DNA from: Acidobacteriota bacterium
GTDB taxonomy: Bacteria; Acidobacteriota; Terriglobia; Acidiferrales; UBA7541
Assembly: GCA_013289715.1 (NCBI GenBank)
Contig: JABCZJ010000008.1
Location: 156,224 to 220,223 of the forward strand
Length of the DNA stretch: 64,000 nucleotides
Reading direction: 5' to 3'
The position numbers were made by a program, and so were the translations under genes. This document shows, one piece after another, positions 52,657-60,300 of the stretch. The stretch's first letter is position 1. The number at the start of each line of letters is the position of its first letter. The notes below the pieces were generated by a model. That model was given only the letters and a program-made list of their open reading frames with translations. It was not told the DNA's origin and searched no databases.

Positions 52657-53268
52657 ATGAAGAGGGAGCGATTGAAGATTCGGCGGTTGGTGCGCGACGA
52701 GCTGCCGGTATCGACGGTGAAGCTGGCGCGATTTTTGATTGGGAAGACATTGGTGCACGATTTGCCGCGCGGGCGGCTGGTGGGAAGGATTGTGGAAACA
52801 GAGGCTTACGTAACGGGGGATGCGGCGTCGCATACATTTCGCGGGATGACGGCGCGGAATCAGCCGCTATTTCGGGAGCGGGGACATGCTTATGTGTATT
52901 TCGTTTATGGCAATCATTTTATGTTGAATGTTTCCGGGCAGCGGGAGGGGATTGGCGAAGGGGTTTTGCTTCGCGCCATTGAACCGCTCGAGGGCATCGC
53001 TCAAATGGAGCGAAATCGCGGGACGGAGCGATTGCTCGATTTGGCGCGTGGGCCGGGACGTTTGGCGGAAGCGTTTGGGGTGGACCGGCGGCTGGATGGA
53101 GTGGATCTGTGCGGCGATAGCGCTTTGTGGCTGGGCGCGGAAGTGCGGGCGCCGGGGCGCATCGGCGTCGGCGTGCGGATTGGAATCAATAAGGACGTGC
53201 ACCGGTTGCTGCGGTTCTATGAGCGGGAGAGTTTGTTTGTTAGCGGGTCGAGGGTGTTGCGGAAGTGA
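52657..53268 (+). CDS. DNA-3-methyladenine glycosylase (Mpg/AAG family)
   Basis: The 203-aa protein starts at ATG 52657 (GGGGTGG upstream; ATG 52618 is an alternative). Family blocks: LARFLIGKTLVHDL, GRIVETEAYVTGDAASH with the catalytic Glu-Thr-Glu-Ala-Tyr, YVYFVYGNHFMLNV and LARGPGRLAEAFG. It excises alkylated purines and deaminated bases in base excision repair. Monocistronic. Divergent from the PilZ/STAS cluster. Confidence 0.94.
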   Translation: MKRERLKIRRLVRDELPVSTVKLARFLIGKTLVHDLPRGRLVGRIVETEAYVTGDAASHTFRGMTARNQPLFRERGHAYVYFVYGNHFMLNVSGQREGIGEGVLLRAIEPLEGIAQMERNRGTERLLDLARGPGRLAEAFGVDRRLDGVDLCGDSALWLGAEVRAPGRIGVGVRIGINKDVHRLLRFYERESLFVSGSRVLRK

Positions 53269-53350
53269 GATAGGGGCTCCTGAATGAACGCAGTTGAACA
53301 CCAATGGACACGGACGAAGGCGATGCGATGGGAACCCTGCAGTCGCAGTT

Positions 53351-53430
53351 CGCGAGGCAAGCCTCGCTTGGCTCGACCTCGGCGGGTTTTGAGTTGTCGC
53401 GAAAGCGGCGGCAAGCGGCCGCACTCCGAA
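53351..53430. repeat. Dispersed intergenic repeat, family C copy 3
   Basis: CGCGAGGCAAGCCTCGC, then GAAAGCGGCGGCAAGCGGCC and GCACTCC, the same ends as 20897-20976 and 33205-33256. The gap 53269-53644 holds nothing else I can support. Confidence 0.6.
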
Positions 53431-53644
53431 ATGGGCTAGGCATTGATACTTGGTCCGCGTGCTCGACTTCAAGTTGCGGGCGAGATCAACGATTGTCAAG
53501 ATGTAGCCGTTTTCGTCGTGCAGTGCCTGGTGGAACGCGGAATCATGAAACGACATCTGCGACGGGGAATCCTGCTATTCTGCTAAGAGCGCGGAGGTTG
53601 AGCTGGCGGTAATCGGTTGCTTGGGTCAGCGCATCTAAATCCTT

Positions 53645-54349
53645 ATGCCTCGACGAGCGAAATCCAATTTGGTTTCTAATGTTTTTCAGGCCTCCATGCG
53701 CGCGGGATTTCGGCGCGCTTACAACGGCGTGCAGGTGGACCCGCAAAAATTTCTGCAGCAATTTCGCAGGGCGCATCGCTTGCCGATTCATACCTGGTCG
53801 GACATGTTCAACGTCGACGAAAAATTGGTGAACCATCACGCGGGTCGGGTAGTGAAGTCCGCGATGCGGGCGGCGGCGTTCGAGGGAGCCGGACTGGGCC
53901 TGGGCGGGATGCTGACGATTTTGCCGGACGCGGGAATTCTTTCGGCGATTACGATTCGCATGTTGCAGAAGCTCAGCCTGATTTACGGCTTCGAATACAA
54001 GACCGAGGAAGAAGTCACCGAGCTGTGGGTGGCGGCGGCGAGCGCGGCTGGGCTGGATCTGGGGCGCGAATTTCTGGAAAAGCAGGCGATGGAAAAAATC
54101 GTGCCGCGGATTATTGATCGCATTGCGGTGCGTGTCGGCGCGGAAGTGGCGGAGAAATGGTCTGGTCGGCTGATTCCGCTGCTGAGTTCCGGCATCGGCG
54201 GGACGCTGAACTATTATTTTGTCCGTTCGTGGGGACGGCGTGCGCAGAAACATTTTCTGGCGCGGCACCGCGAGGTGCGCGCGCATGGTCTGCCTGCCTC
54301 GAGCATTTTGAATCTGCCGCCGCAGGCGCGCTTGCGCGCGGCTAATTGA
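53645..54349 (+). CDS. EcsC-family protein
   Basis: The 234-aa protein matches the EcsC family (domain about 60-210): VKSAMRAAAFEGAGLGLGGM, LTILPDAGILSAITIRMLQKLSLIYGFEY, AAASAAGLDLG and IPLLSSGIGGTLNYYFVRSWG. EcsC was named from a Bacillus ABC transporter operon; its function is unknown. Amphipathic, weakly hydrophobic helices suggest membrane association. ATG start at 53645 without an obvious ribosome site. Stand-alone here; no ecsAB genes adjacent. Confidence 0.85.
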   Translation: MPRRAKSNLVSNVFQASMRAGFRRAYNGVQVDPQKFLQQFRRAHRLPIHTWSDMFNVDEKLVNHHAGRVVKSAMRAAAFEGAGLGLGGMLTILPDAGILSAITIRMLQKLSLIYGFEYKTEEEVTELWVAAASAAGLDLGREFLEKQAMEKIVPRIIDRIAVRVGAEVAEKWSGRLIPLLSSGIGGTLNYYFVRSWGRRAQKHFLARHREVRAHGLPASSILNLPPQARLRAAN

Positions 54350-54484
54350 TGCAGCGGCCGAGGCACTTGATCGCGTTGTAAAGAACGTGACAACGAAAGC
54401 TGTTCGGATCGTTACGGTATTGCCCGTTTTCGTTCTCCGTGCCATCCTTTCCCACCTGGTCCACGCTGAATCGGAGGAAATGGC

Positions 54485-55084
54485 ATGCCCGTTTGTGAAG
54501 GCTGCGGCACGCGCACGGACGAAGCGCACATACAGAGCCGCGCCGAGCGTATCGAGCTTGCGGGACGCTATCGGCCCACGCAAATCAAAGTTCTAGTTTT
54601 GGATTCGGCGCCGCCCTTGCGCATGGACGATTTCTTTTATCGCGCGGCCGCCGATCGCTCGCTGCGGTCGCTGGCTTCGCGCATGTATTTCGACGAGCTG
54701 GTGAAGGCCACGGGAGCGCCGGCGCATACGGCGGCGCAGGAAGAAGCGGCGCTGACGGATTTTCGGCGCAAGGGATATTTTCTGAGTTATGGCGTGGAGT
54801 GCCCGTTCGAGTCCGAGGGTGAACTGCACGCGGCGCTGCGGCGGCTTGCGCCGACGGCATTGAAGCGCGTGCAATATTCCTTGCAGCCGAATTACATTGT
54901 ACCGATTGGCTCGGCGACAAAAGAGTTGATACGGCTGTTTGGTTTGATCGGCTGGGGCGACCGCCTGGTTCTGGATAAGACTGGGCCGTTCGTTGATCCT
55001 TACCTTGGTGATCAGAAGAAGCAGGCTACGTTTGGGACCGCCTTTGGCGAGCGGATCAGCAAAATACTCGGAGCGTTGCCCTAA
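54485..55084 (+). CDS. Unknown protein with N-terminal CxxC and uracil-glycosylase-like motif
   Basis: The 199-aa protein starts at ATG 54485 (CGGAGG 7 nt upstream). N-terminus CEGCGTRTDEAH could bind zinc. The block IKVLVLDSAPPLRMDDFFY is like the VLxxxExPP loop of distant uracil-DNA glycosylase-like proteins, and IVPIGSATKELIRLFGLIGW follows. The similarity is weak, so glycosylase activity is not claimed. No signal peptide. Divergent or tail-facing to the secreted gene at 55120, with only 35 nt between their ends. Confidence 0.7.
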   Translation: MPVCEGCGTRTDEAHIQSRAERIELAGRYRPTQIKVLVLDSAPPLRMDDFFYRAAADRSLRSLASRMYFDELVKATGAPAHTAAQEEAALTDFRRKGYFLSYGVECPFESEGELHAALRRLAPTALKRVQYSLQPNYIVPIGSATKELIRLFGLIGWGDRLVLDKTGPFVDPYLGDQKKQATFGTAFGERISKILGALP

Positions 55085-55119
55085 GGCCCGGGGTGCGGGT
55101 CCTGGTATTCACTGCCGCG

Positions 55120-55899
55120 TTATTGCCGATCCACCCGCAGCAGCATTCCACTGCTGCCGCGGACGTTCAATTGCCGGTCGGTTGTAGAAAGAACAATCTG
55201 GCCTCTTGGGTTGGTACGCCCGGCATGGCGAATCGAAAGGCCCGCGTAGCCGTAAACCCCGCAGGCATCGGATGAAAAAAGCCAGAGGGCTTGTGGTTGA
55301 TTGTTCCCTTCGATAGCTCCTCGGCACGGCGCGTCTGGCGCGGAACTCACGGCAACCAGCACTCCACCATAGACCGGTTTGCCCACCACGATATCGCCAC
55401 GCGCGACGGGCCCGCCGCCGCGGTACACCACCTCATCGTCGCCGATTTGCACGGTGGTGTAGGCCGTGGAGGGCGTGCCGCCGTCGCCGCCGTACAGAGG
55501 CAATTGCGCATCGTCAATTTCAGACGGCGAGGCCAGAGCGCGAAGATTCGTGGTGAGGGGAATCGCCGAATGGCCCAGTTGCATGGAATCGAACTGAAAC
55601 GAGATTTGTGTGGTGCCGCCGTTTGTAGCCGGGGTCACGTTGAGAACGCGGCCCATCACTCGAGTGCCTCTGGGTATCGAGGATCCGTTTTGCAGCGGCA
55701 CGTCCTGCATGATGCGGCTTGAGATCACGTCTCCAGGCTTCGACTTCCGCAAGGACAAGGAATCGTTCAAGGAAATCGGCAGTATGGTTCCGGGTGTGAC
55801 GTCGGTTTGCTGCAGCAAGGTGGTTGCACCGCTCGCGCTGAAAGCGCCCACGGTAGTAAGCAATAGCCCAAGAAGTTTCGTGCTTGTTTTGCTTTGCAT
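55120..55899 (-). CDS. Secreted protein of unknown function
   Basis: The 259-aa protein has a signal peptide (LLGLLLTTVGAFSASGA). The mature region is beta-rich, with GDVISSRIMQDVPLQNGSSI, PRGTRVMGRVLNVTPA, a two-Cys segment near APDAPCRGAIEG and DACGVYGYAG and terminal RGSSGMLLRVDRQ. The domain with PRGTxVxGxV resembles a small beta barrel of unknown role found in acidobacterial envelope proteins. No transmembrane helix after the signal. Family not recognised. Confidence 0.75.
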   Translation of the reverse strand: MQSKTSTKLLGLLLTTVGAFSASGATTLLQQTDVTPGTILPISLNDSLSLRKSKPGDVISSRIMQDVPLQNGSSIPRGTRVMGRVLNVTPATNGGTTQISFQFDSMQLGHSAIPLTTNLRALASPSEIDDAQLPLYGGDGGTPSTAYTTVQIGDDEVVYRGGGPVARGDIVVGKPVYGGVLVAVSSAPDAPCRGAIEGNNQPQALWLFSSDACGVYGYAGLSIRHAGRTNPRGQIVLSTTDRQLNVRGSSGMLLRVDRQ

Positions 55900-56054
55900 G
55901 AAAATACCCTCACGACCGCTTCCCTTGCGAACGATGCCATCCCCTTCGGGAAAGGAACGAATGCTTGGCCGGAGAAGGCGGCCTAGGCATATTTTAGTCC
56001 TGACGCAGGGCGATCGCCAGTCGGTGAACTAGCAGGCTGCGATGAAGGAAGGAA

Positions 56055-56129
56055 TGGTGCCGAGGGCCAGAATCGGACTGGCTACGCCGGCCTTTTCAGG
56101 GCCGCGCTCTACCGGTGAGCTACCTCGGC
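56055..56129 (-). tRNA. tRNA-Phe (GAA)
   Basis: Read on the minus strand: acceptor GCCGAGG/CCTCGGC, D arm GCTC-ACCGGTA-GAGC, anticodon arm CGGCC-CTGAAAA-GGCCG with anticodon GAA, T arm GCCAG-TCCGATT-CTGGC, discriminator A and encoded CCA. 72 nt plus CCA. All four stems pair perfectly. The T loop reads TCCGATT instead of TTCGAxx, so the position of the universal psi55 is C, and the D loop is short (7 nt). It is a tRNA gene, possibly with reduced function. Confidence 0.85.
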
Positions 56130-56235
56130 ACCGGTGCATCAAGTGATTCTACGGAAAATTCGGCGGGGTGACAAACGAAAACCTGGTATGGGGGGAAAGG
56201 AAATTCGCGGTTGATGCGGCTCGGCGCGGCGGCAG

Positions 56236-56399
56236 AGTTCAGAAGATTTGACACCGAGGGTACGGAGGAAAGGCGCAGGAAAATCGAAGTCAGAGAACGT
56301 CAAAAACTTACCGCAGAGCCGCAGAGAAAGGAAGCAGAGATCCTTCGGCCCGCTGCAGACAAAGGCTCGGGCCTCCGGATGACGGTGCCTGTCGCATTG
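56236..56399 (-). repeat. Dispersed intergenic repeat, family F copy 2
   Basis: The minus strand carries CGTCATCCGGAGG, CCGAAGGATCTCTGC, CTTTCTCTGCGGCTC and CCCTCGGTGTCAAATCTT, related to 7320-7515. No gene. It ends against the ftsK stop. Confidence 0.4.
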
Positions 56400-58757
56400 T
56401 CACTTTACAGAGTCGTCGTACTCTTTCATCCAGTTGCGGGCTTTTAGGACTTCGCGGGCTTTGGAACCGTCGGCTGGGCCTACTATGCCGTCTTTTTCCA
56501 TCAGGTCGATGAGGCGGGCGGCGCGGCCGTAGCCTACGCGGAGGCGGCGCTGCAATGTTGACGTGGAAGCGCGGCCCATTTCGCAGACGACGCGGACTGC
56601 GTCTTGGTAGAGATCGTCGTCCACTTCGTCGTTGGCATCCGAGCTTCCGCTACCGCCGCTTGCGGTACCGCCTGCCGCGTTCTCATCTTTCTCCTTCGGC
56701 GGCTTCAGGAGTTCTTCGTTGTAGATGGCTTGGGCTTGTTCGCGCCAGAAATCGCAGACGGCTTCTACTTCGCGTTCGTGGACGTAGGGGCCGTGAATGC
56801 GGTGCAGACGGGAGGAGCCTGCCGGTAGATAGAGCATGTCGCCCTTGCCTAGCAGGGATTCCGAGCCGTTGGCGTCGAGAATGGTGCGCGAGTCAACTTT
56901 GCTGGCCACGCGGAAGGAAATGCGGGCGGGGAAATTGGCTTTGATCAGGCCCGTGATTACGTCTACCGACGGGCGTTGCGTCGCAAGGATCAGATGGATG
57001 CCTACTGCGCGAGCCATCTGCGCCAGGCGTGTGATGGATTCTTCGACGCCGTTGGTATCCACCATCATCAGGTCGGCTAGTTCGTCCACTACGATTACGA
57101 GGTACGGTAACGGCTTGTGTTCATCTTCCTCGGCGCCATCGAAGAGCGAAAGCGATTGGCCTTTTTCGAACGAGCGGTTGTACTGCTCGATATTGCGCAC
57201 GCCGCGGGACGCTAGCAGCTTCAGGCGGCGCTCCATTTCGCGCGTGGCGTTGCGCATCACGTTGGCCGCAATTTTCGGATCGGTCACCACAGGCGCGAGC
57301 AGGTGCGGAATATCGGCGTACAGGCCTAGCTCGACTTGCTTCGGGTCAATGAGGACGAGCTTCAATTCGTCGGGCGTGGCTTTGAACAGCATACCCATCA
57401 GCAGGGAATTTATGAAGACGCTTTTGCCGGTGCCGGTGGAACCGGCGATGAGCAAGTGCGGCATCTGGGTCAAGTCGCCGGCGCGGATGCGGCCGATTAA
57501 GTCCTTGCCGAAGGGCAGGCTGAGTTTTGACGGCGAATGGCTGAATTCGGGGGATTCGACTACGTCGCGCAGGGCGATGGTTTCGCGGTGGACGTTGGGA
57601 ACTTCGATGCCCACTGTGGATTTGCCGGGAATACGTTCGATCAAGATGGATTCGGCTTGCAGCGCGAGGCAGAGATCTTCGCTCAGGTTGGTGATGCGGC
57701 TGTATTTGATGCCGGCTTCGGGCTTGAATTCGAAAGTGGTGACGACCGGGCCGGGATTGATTTGGGTGATGTGGCCGCTGACGTCGAATTCCATGCATTT
57801 GGCTTCGATGGCGTGGGCGCGCTCTTTCAGCTCGCTCTCGTCCATTTTTTCGCCGCGCTCGGCATTGGAGAGGAGCGAGGGCGAGGGCAGCTTGTAAGTG
57901 GTCTTGCCTGTGGCGATTTTTGGCTCGGCGGATTTTTTCTTTGCGGGTGGCAGAGCTAGGGATTCGTTTTCGTGGAATTTGATGACCGTGGGAGCGCGCC
58001 GGGTGTCGCGCAGCGCTTCATCGGCTTCGCGTTCTTCCTCTTCTTCGTCTTCTGCTGTGAGTTCTTTGGTGGAAACGCGCTGGCGCTGGACGGGCGGGCG
58101 TCCAGCGATTTTGATTTCTTCCACGCGCTTGCGCAGGCGATCGGATTCGCGAGCTTCGCGCCAGTCTTTTACGCGGGCCAACAGCTGGCCTACGTAGCCG
58201 TCATTCGCCATCGGTTTTTTCATCCAGGCGACCGTGGCGCGCAGGGAAAAGCTGGTGGTAAGAAATAGCGCGGTCAGAAACGTCACGCCCGCAATTAATG
58301 CTGCCCCGATGGGATTGAAAGCTGCGCGCAGGGATCCGGCCAGGATTGTTCCCAGCATGCCGCCGGCAGGCAGCGCGCTGCGGACTTCCGGCATCGGGAG
58401 AAGCGCCAGAATCGACGAGAAGGAACCGAGCAGCATCGTAAAGCCGATCGATTTCGCAATCGGCGCATCGAGCAGCTGGCTGCGGAACCACTTCATGGCA
58501 ACCAGGAACATGCCCACCGGAAACAAGAACGCCGCAAAGCCGCAGATCTGAAAGAAGAGGTCGGCGAGATGGGCTCCGACCGGGCCGATCCAGTTGCGCG
58601 CGGGGCCAGCGCCGGGGGGTGGCGCGGCGACGTTGAATGAAGCGTCGCGCGGAGAGTAGGAGAGCAGGCTGAGTGCGAGCAGGATCGCCAGGCTCAGGCC
58701 CACGAAGCCGATCAGCTCGTTGAGGCGTTTGTTTTCAGTAGGTGTGAGGATTCGCAC
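56400..58757 (-). CDS. ftsK: DNA translocase FtsK/SpoIIIE
   Basis: The 785-aa protein (GTG start at 58757, GGGG plus AAAT upstream; the TTG at 58886 lacks a ribosome site) has about four transmembrane helices in the N-terminal 200 residues, an acidic linker, then the motor: Walker A AGSTGTGKSVFI, Walker B LVIVVDELADLMM. The C-terminal gamma domain (YQDAVRVVCEMGRASTSTLQRRLRVGYGR) reads KOPS to direct DNA pumping at the septum. It coordinates chromosome segregation with division. Together with uppP and RNase J it forms a block of minus-strand core genes. Confidence 0.97.
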   Translation of the reverse strand: MRILTPTENKRLNELIGFVGLSLAILLALSLLSYSPRDASFNVAAPPPGAGPARNWIGPVGAHLADLFFQICGFAAFLFPVGMFLVAMKWFRSQLLDAPIAKSIGFTMLLGSFSSILALLPMPEVRSALPAGGMLGTILAGSLRAAFNPIGAALIAGVTFLTALFLTTSFSLRATVAWMKKPMANDGYVGQLLARVKDWREARESDRLRKRVEEIKIAGRPPVQRQRVSTKELTAEDEEEEEREADEALRDTRRAPTVIKFHENESLALPPAKKKSAEPKIATGKTTYKLPSPSLLSNAERGEKMDESELKERAHAIEAKCMEFDVSGHITQINPGPVVTTFEFKPEAGIKYSRITNLSEDLCLALQAESILIERIPGKSTVGIEVPNVHRETIALRDVVESPEFSHSPSKLSLPFGKDLIGRIRAGDLTQMPHLLIAGSTGTGKSVFINSLLMGMLFKATPDELKLVLIDPKQVELGLYADIPHLLAPVVTDPKIAANVMRNATREMERRLKLLASRGVRNIEQYNRSFEKGQSLSLFDGAEEDEHKPLPYLVIVVDELADLMMVDTNGVEESITRLAQMARAVGIHLILATQRPSVDVITGLIKANFPARISFRVASKVDSRTILDANGSESLLGKGDMLYLPAGSSRLHRIHGPYVHEREVEAVCDFWREQAQAIYNEELLKPPKEKDENAAGGTASGGSGSSDANDEVDDDLYQDAVRVVCEMGRASTSTLQRRLRVGYGRAARLIDLMEKDGIVGPADGSKAREVLKARNWMKEYDDSVK

Positions 58758-58942
58758 GACGATTTCCCCTTTTTTCCTGTTGGCGCGGCGTCGGTTGCGG
58801 GCCGGATTCTCCGGCTCAGCGCGTGACGTGGCGGCAATCGGGCGCCGAAGGATGCCGCTGTGAAGCGTCCTAGGGCTGAGCTTCAACGACCGAGCACAAA
58901 TAGGGGAAGGCCGCCGCGTAGAAAACCCGGAGTGCGCCGGCG

Positions 58943-59788
58943 CTAACGCGCAAAACCCAGGTGGAGGAACGCGAGCAACAAGATGACTATACCAAAGGCA
59001 AGTCGGTAGTAAATAAAGATTTTCAGCGTGCGTGTCTGCAAATACTGCAGGAAGAAGGCGATAACGACGAAGCCGACGACGGCGGAAACCGCGATGCTAA
59101 TGATGAGCGTGGATTGCGGCAGGTCGAGGGCTCCGGCGTGGTGCAGCTTCAGCAGTTTAGGGACTTCTTTCGCCGCGGCGCCGGCGATTAGGGGCGTCGA
59201 GAGCAGGAAAGAGAAGCGGGCCGCTGCTTCGCGCGTCATGCCGCGGAAGAGGCCGGTGGTGATGGTGATGCCGGAGCGCGATACGCCGGGGAAAAGCGCG
59301 AGAGCCTGCGCTGTGCCGATGGCCAGCGAATCGCCGAGTGAGGTTTGTTCGAGCCGCCGGTTGAGCCGCGCGGAATACTCCGCATACCACATCAGCAGGG
59401 CGATGGCGATCATGGCGCAGGCGATGGGGACGGGGTTGCGCAGATTTTCTTCGATCCAATGTTCGAAGAAAAATCCTAGCAGAGCGCCGGGGATCGTGCC
59501 GGCAACCAGATACCAGAACAGGCGCTGGTTCTGCAGAACCATTTGTTCGCTGGCGCGCTTGGGGTAATGAAAGCCGAGGCCGCAGAGGGTGAGCTGAATC
59601 CACTCGCGGAAGAAATAGAGAAGGACGGCGATCAAGGTGCCGAGGTGCAGCGCTACGTCGAACGCGAGGCCAGGATCGGGCCAGTGCAGCAGGTCCGGAA
59701 TTAAAATCAGGTGCGCGGAGCTGCTGATGGGCAGGAATTCGGTTAGGCCTTGTACGATCGCCAGAATGATTGCTTGCCAGAGAAGCAT
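58943..59788 (-). CDS. uppP: Undecaprenyl-diphosphatase
   Basis: The 281-aa integral membrane protein of the UppP/BacA family regenerates undecaprenyl phosphate for peptidoglycan and other surface polymers. Signature GLTEFLPISSSAHLIL with E17 and S22-24, H26, and the second conserved loop FPGVSRSGITIT. About eight hydrophobic helices. ATG at 59788. Overexpressed family members give bacitracin resistance (known). Gene lies 185 nt downstream of the ftsK start side and 54 nt from the GNAT gene in the same block. Confidence 0.97.
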   Translation of the reverse strand: MLLWQAIILAIVQGLTEFLPISSSAHLILIPDLLHWPDPGLAFDVALHLGTLIAVLLYFFREWIQLTLCGLGFHYPKRASEQMVLQNQRLFWYLVAGTIPGALLGFFFEHWIEENLRNPVPIACAMIAIALLMWYAEYSARLNRRLEQTSLGDSLAIGTAQALALFPGVSRSGITITTGLFRGMTREAAARFSFLLSTPLIAGAAAKEVPKLLKLHHAGALDLPQSTLIISIAVSAVVGFVVIAFFLQYLQTRTLKIFIYYRLAFGIVILLLAFLHLGFAR

Positions 59789-59842
59789 CGGTTTTCAGTT
59801 CTCCCTAGTGACGGTTTGTGCCGCCGGAAATTCGTTCACACT

Positions 59843-60292
59843 CTATAGTGGAAGGGTCTTGCTCATCGCGAACGCATCGCGTCCGCCGGGATAGTAGTCT
59901 TTTTTGATGCCGCGATTACGATATCCATGCTTGGTCCAGAAGGCAACCGCGGAATCGTTGTCTGTTGCGGTTTCGAGTGCTACCTCGCGCACGCCGTTGG
60001 CGCCAAGGCGGCGCTCGATTTCGTCTAGCAGCTTTGTGCCGACGTGCTCGCGGCGGAATTGCGGCAGGACGTCGATGGTGACGATGTAGCCGCTTTCCTC
60101 GCGGCGCGCGCTAATGCAAAAGCCCGCGATTTGTTTTTCCGCTTCGGCGACCAGACAATCCGACCCGCTGAAACGCAAGTAGGCGCGGAGTTCGCGCTTG
60201 GAGTATGCGACTTCGGGTTCGTAGCAGGCCTGGTCGATTTCGTAGAGCGTGTCGAAATCCTCGGGCTCGAAATTCCTGAGAGTGATGTTCAC
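59843..60292 (-). CDS. GNAT-family N-acetyltransferase (RimI-like)
   Basis: The 149-aa acetyltransferase has the GNAT core (SDCLVAEAEKQIAGFCISARRE; YIVTIDVLPQFRREHVGTKLLDEIERRL with the acetyl-CoA loop; ALETATDNDSAVAFWTKHGYRNRGIKKDYY). The first region EPEDFDTLYEIDQACYEPEVAYS is RimI-like, so acetylation of a ribosomal protein N-terminus is plausible. It lies 8 nt from RNase J on the same strand and is probably cotranscribed. Confidence 0.9.
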   Translation of the reverse strand: MNITLRNFEPEDFDTLYEIDQACYEPEVAYSKRELRAYLRFSGSDCLVAEAEKQIAGFCISARREESGYIVTIDVLPQFRREHVGTKLLDEIERRLGANGVREVALETATDNDSAVAFWTKHGYRNRGIKKDYYPGGRDAFAMSKTLPL

Positions 60293-60300
60293 AGCGGGGT

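Noticed and set aside
58758..58886. N-terminal extension of FtsK from TTG 58886
   Set aside because: Rare start without ribosome site; the Arg/Pro-rich extension is unlike FtsK N-termini, while GTG 58757 has GGGG-type site upstream.
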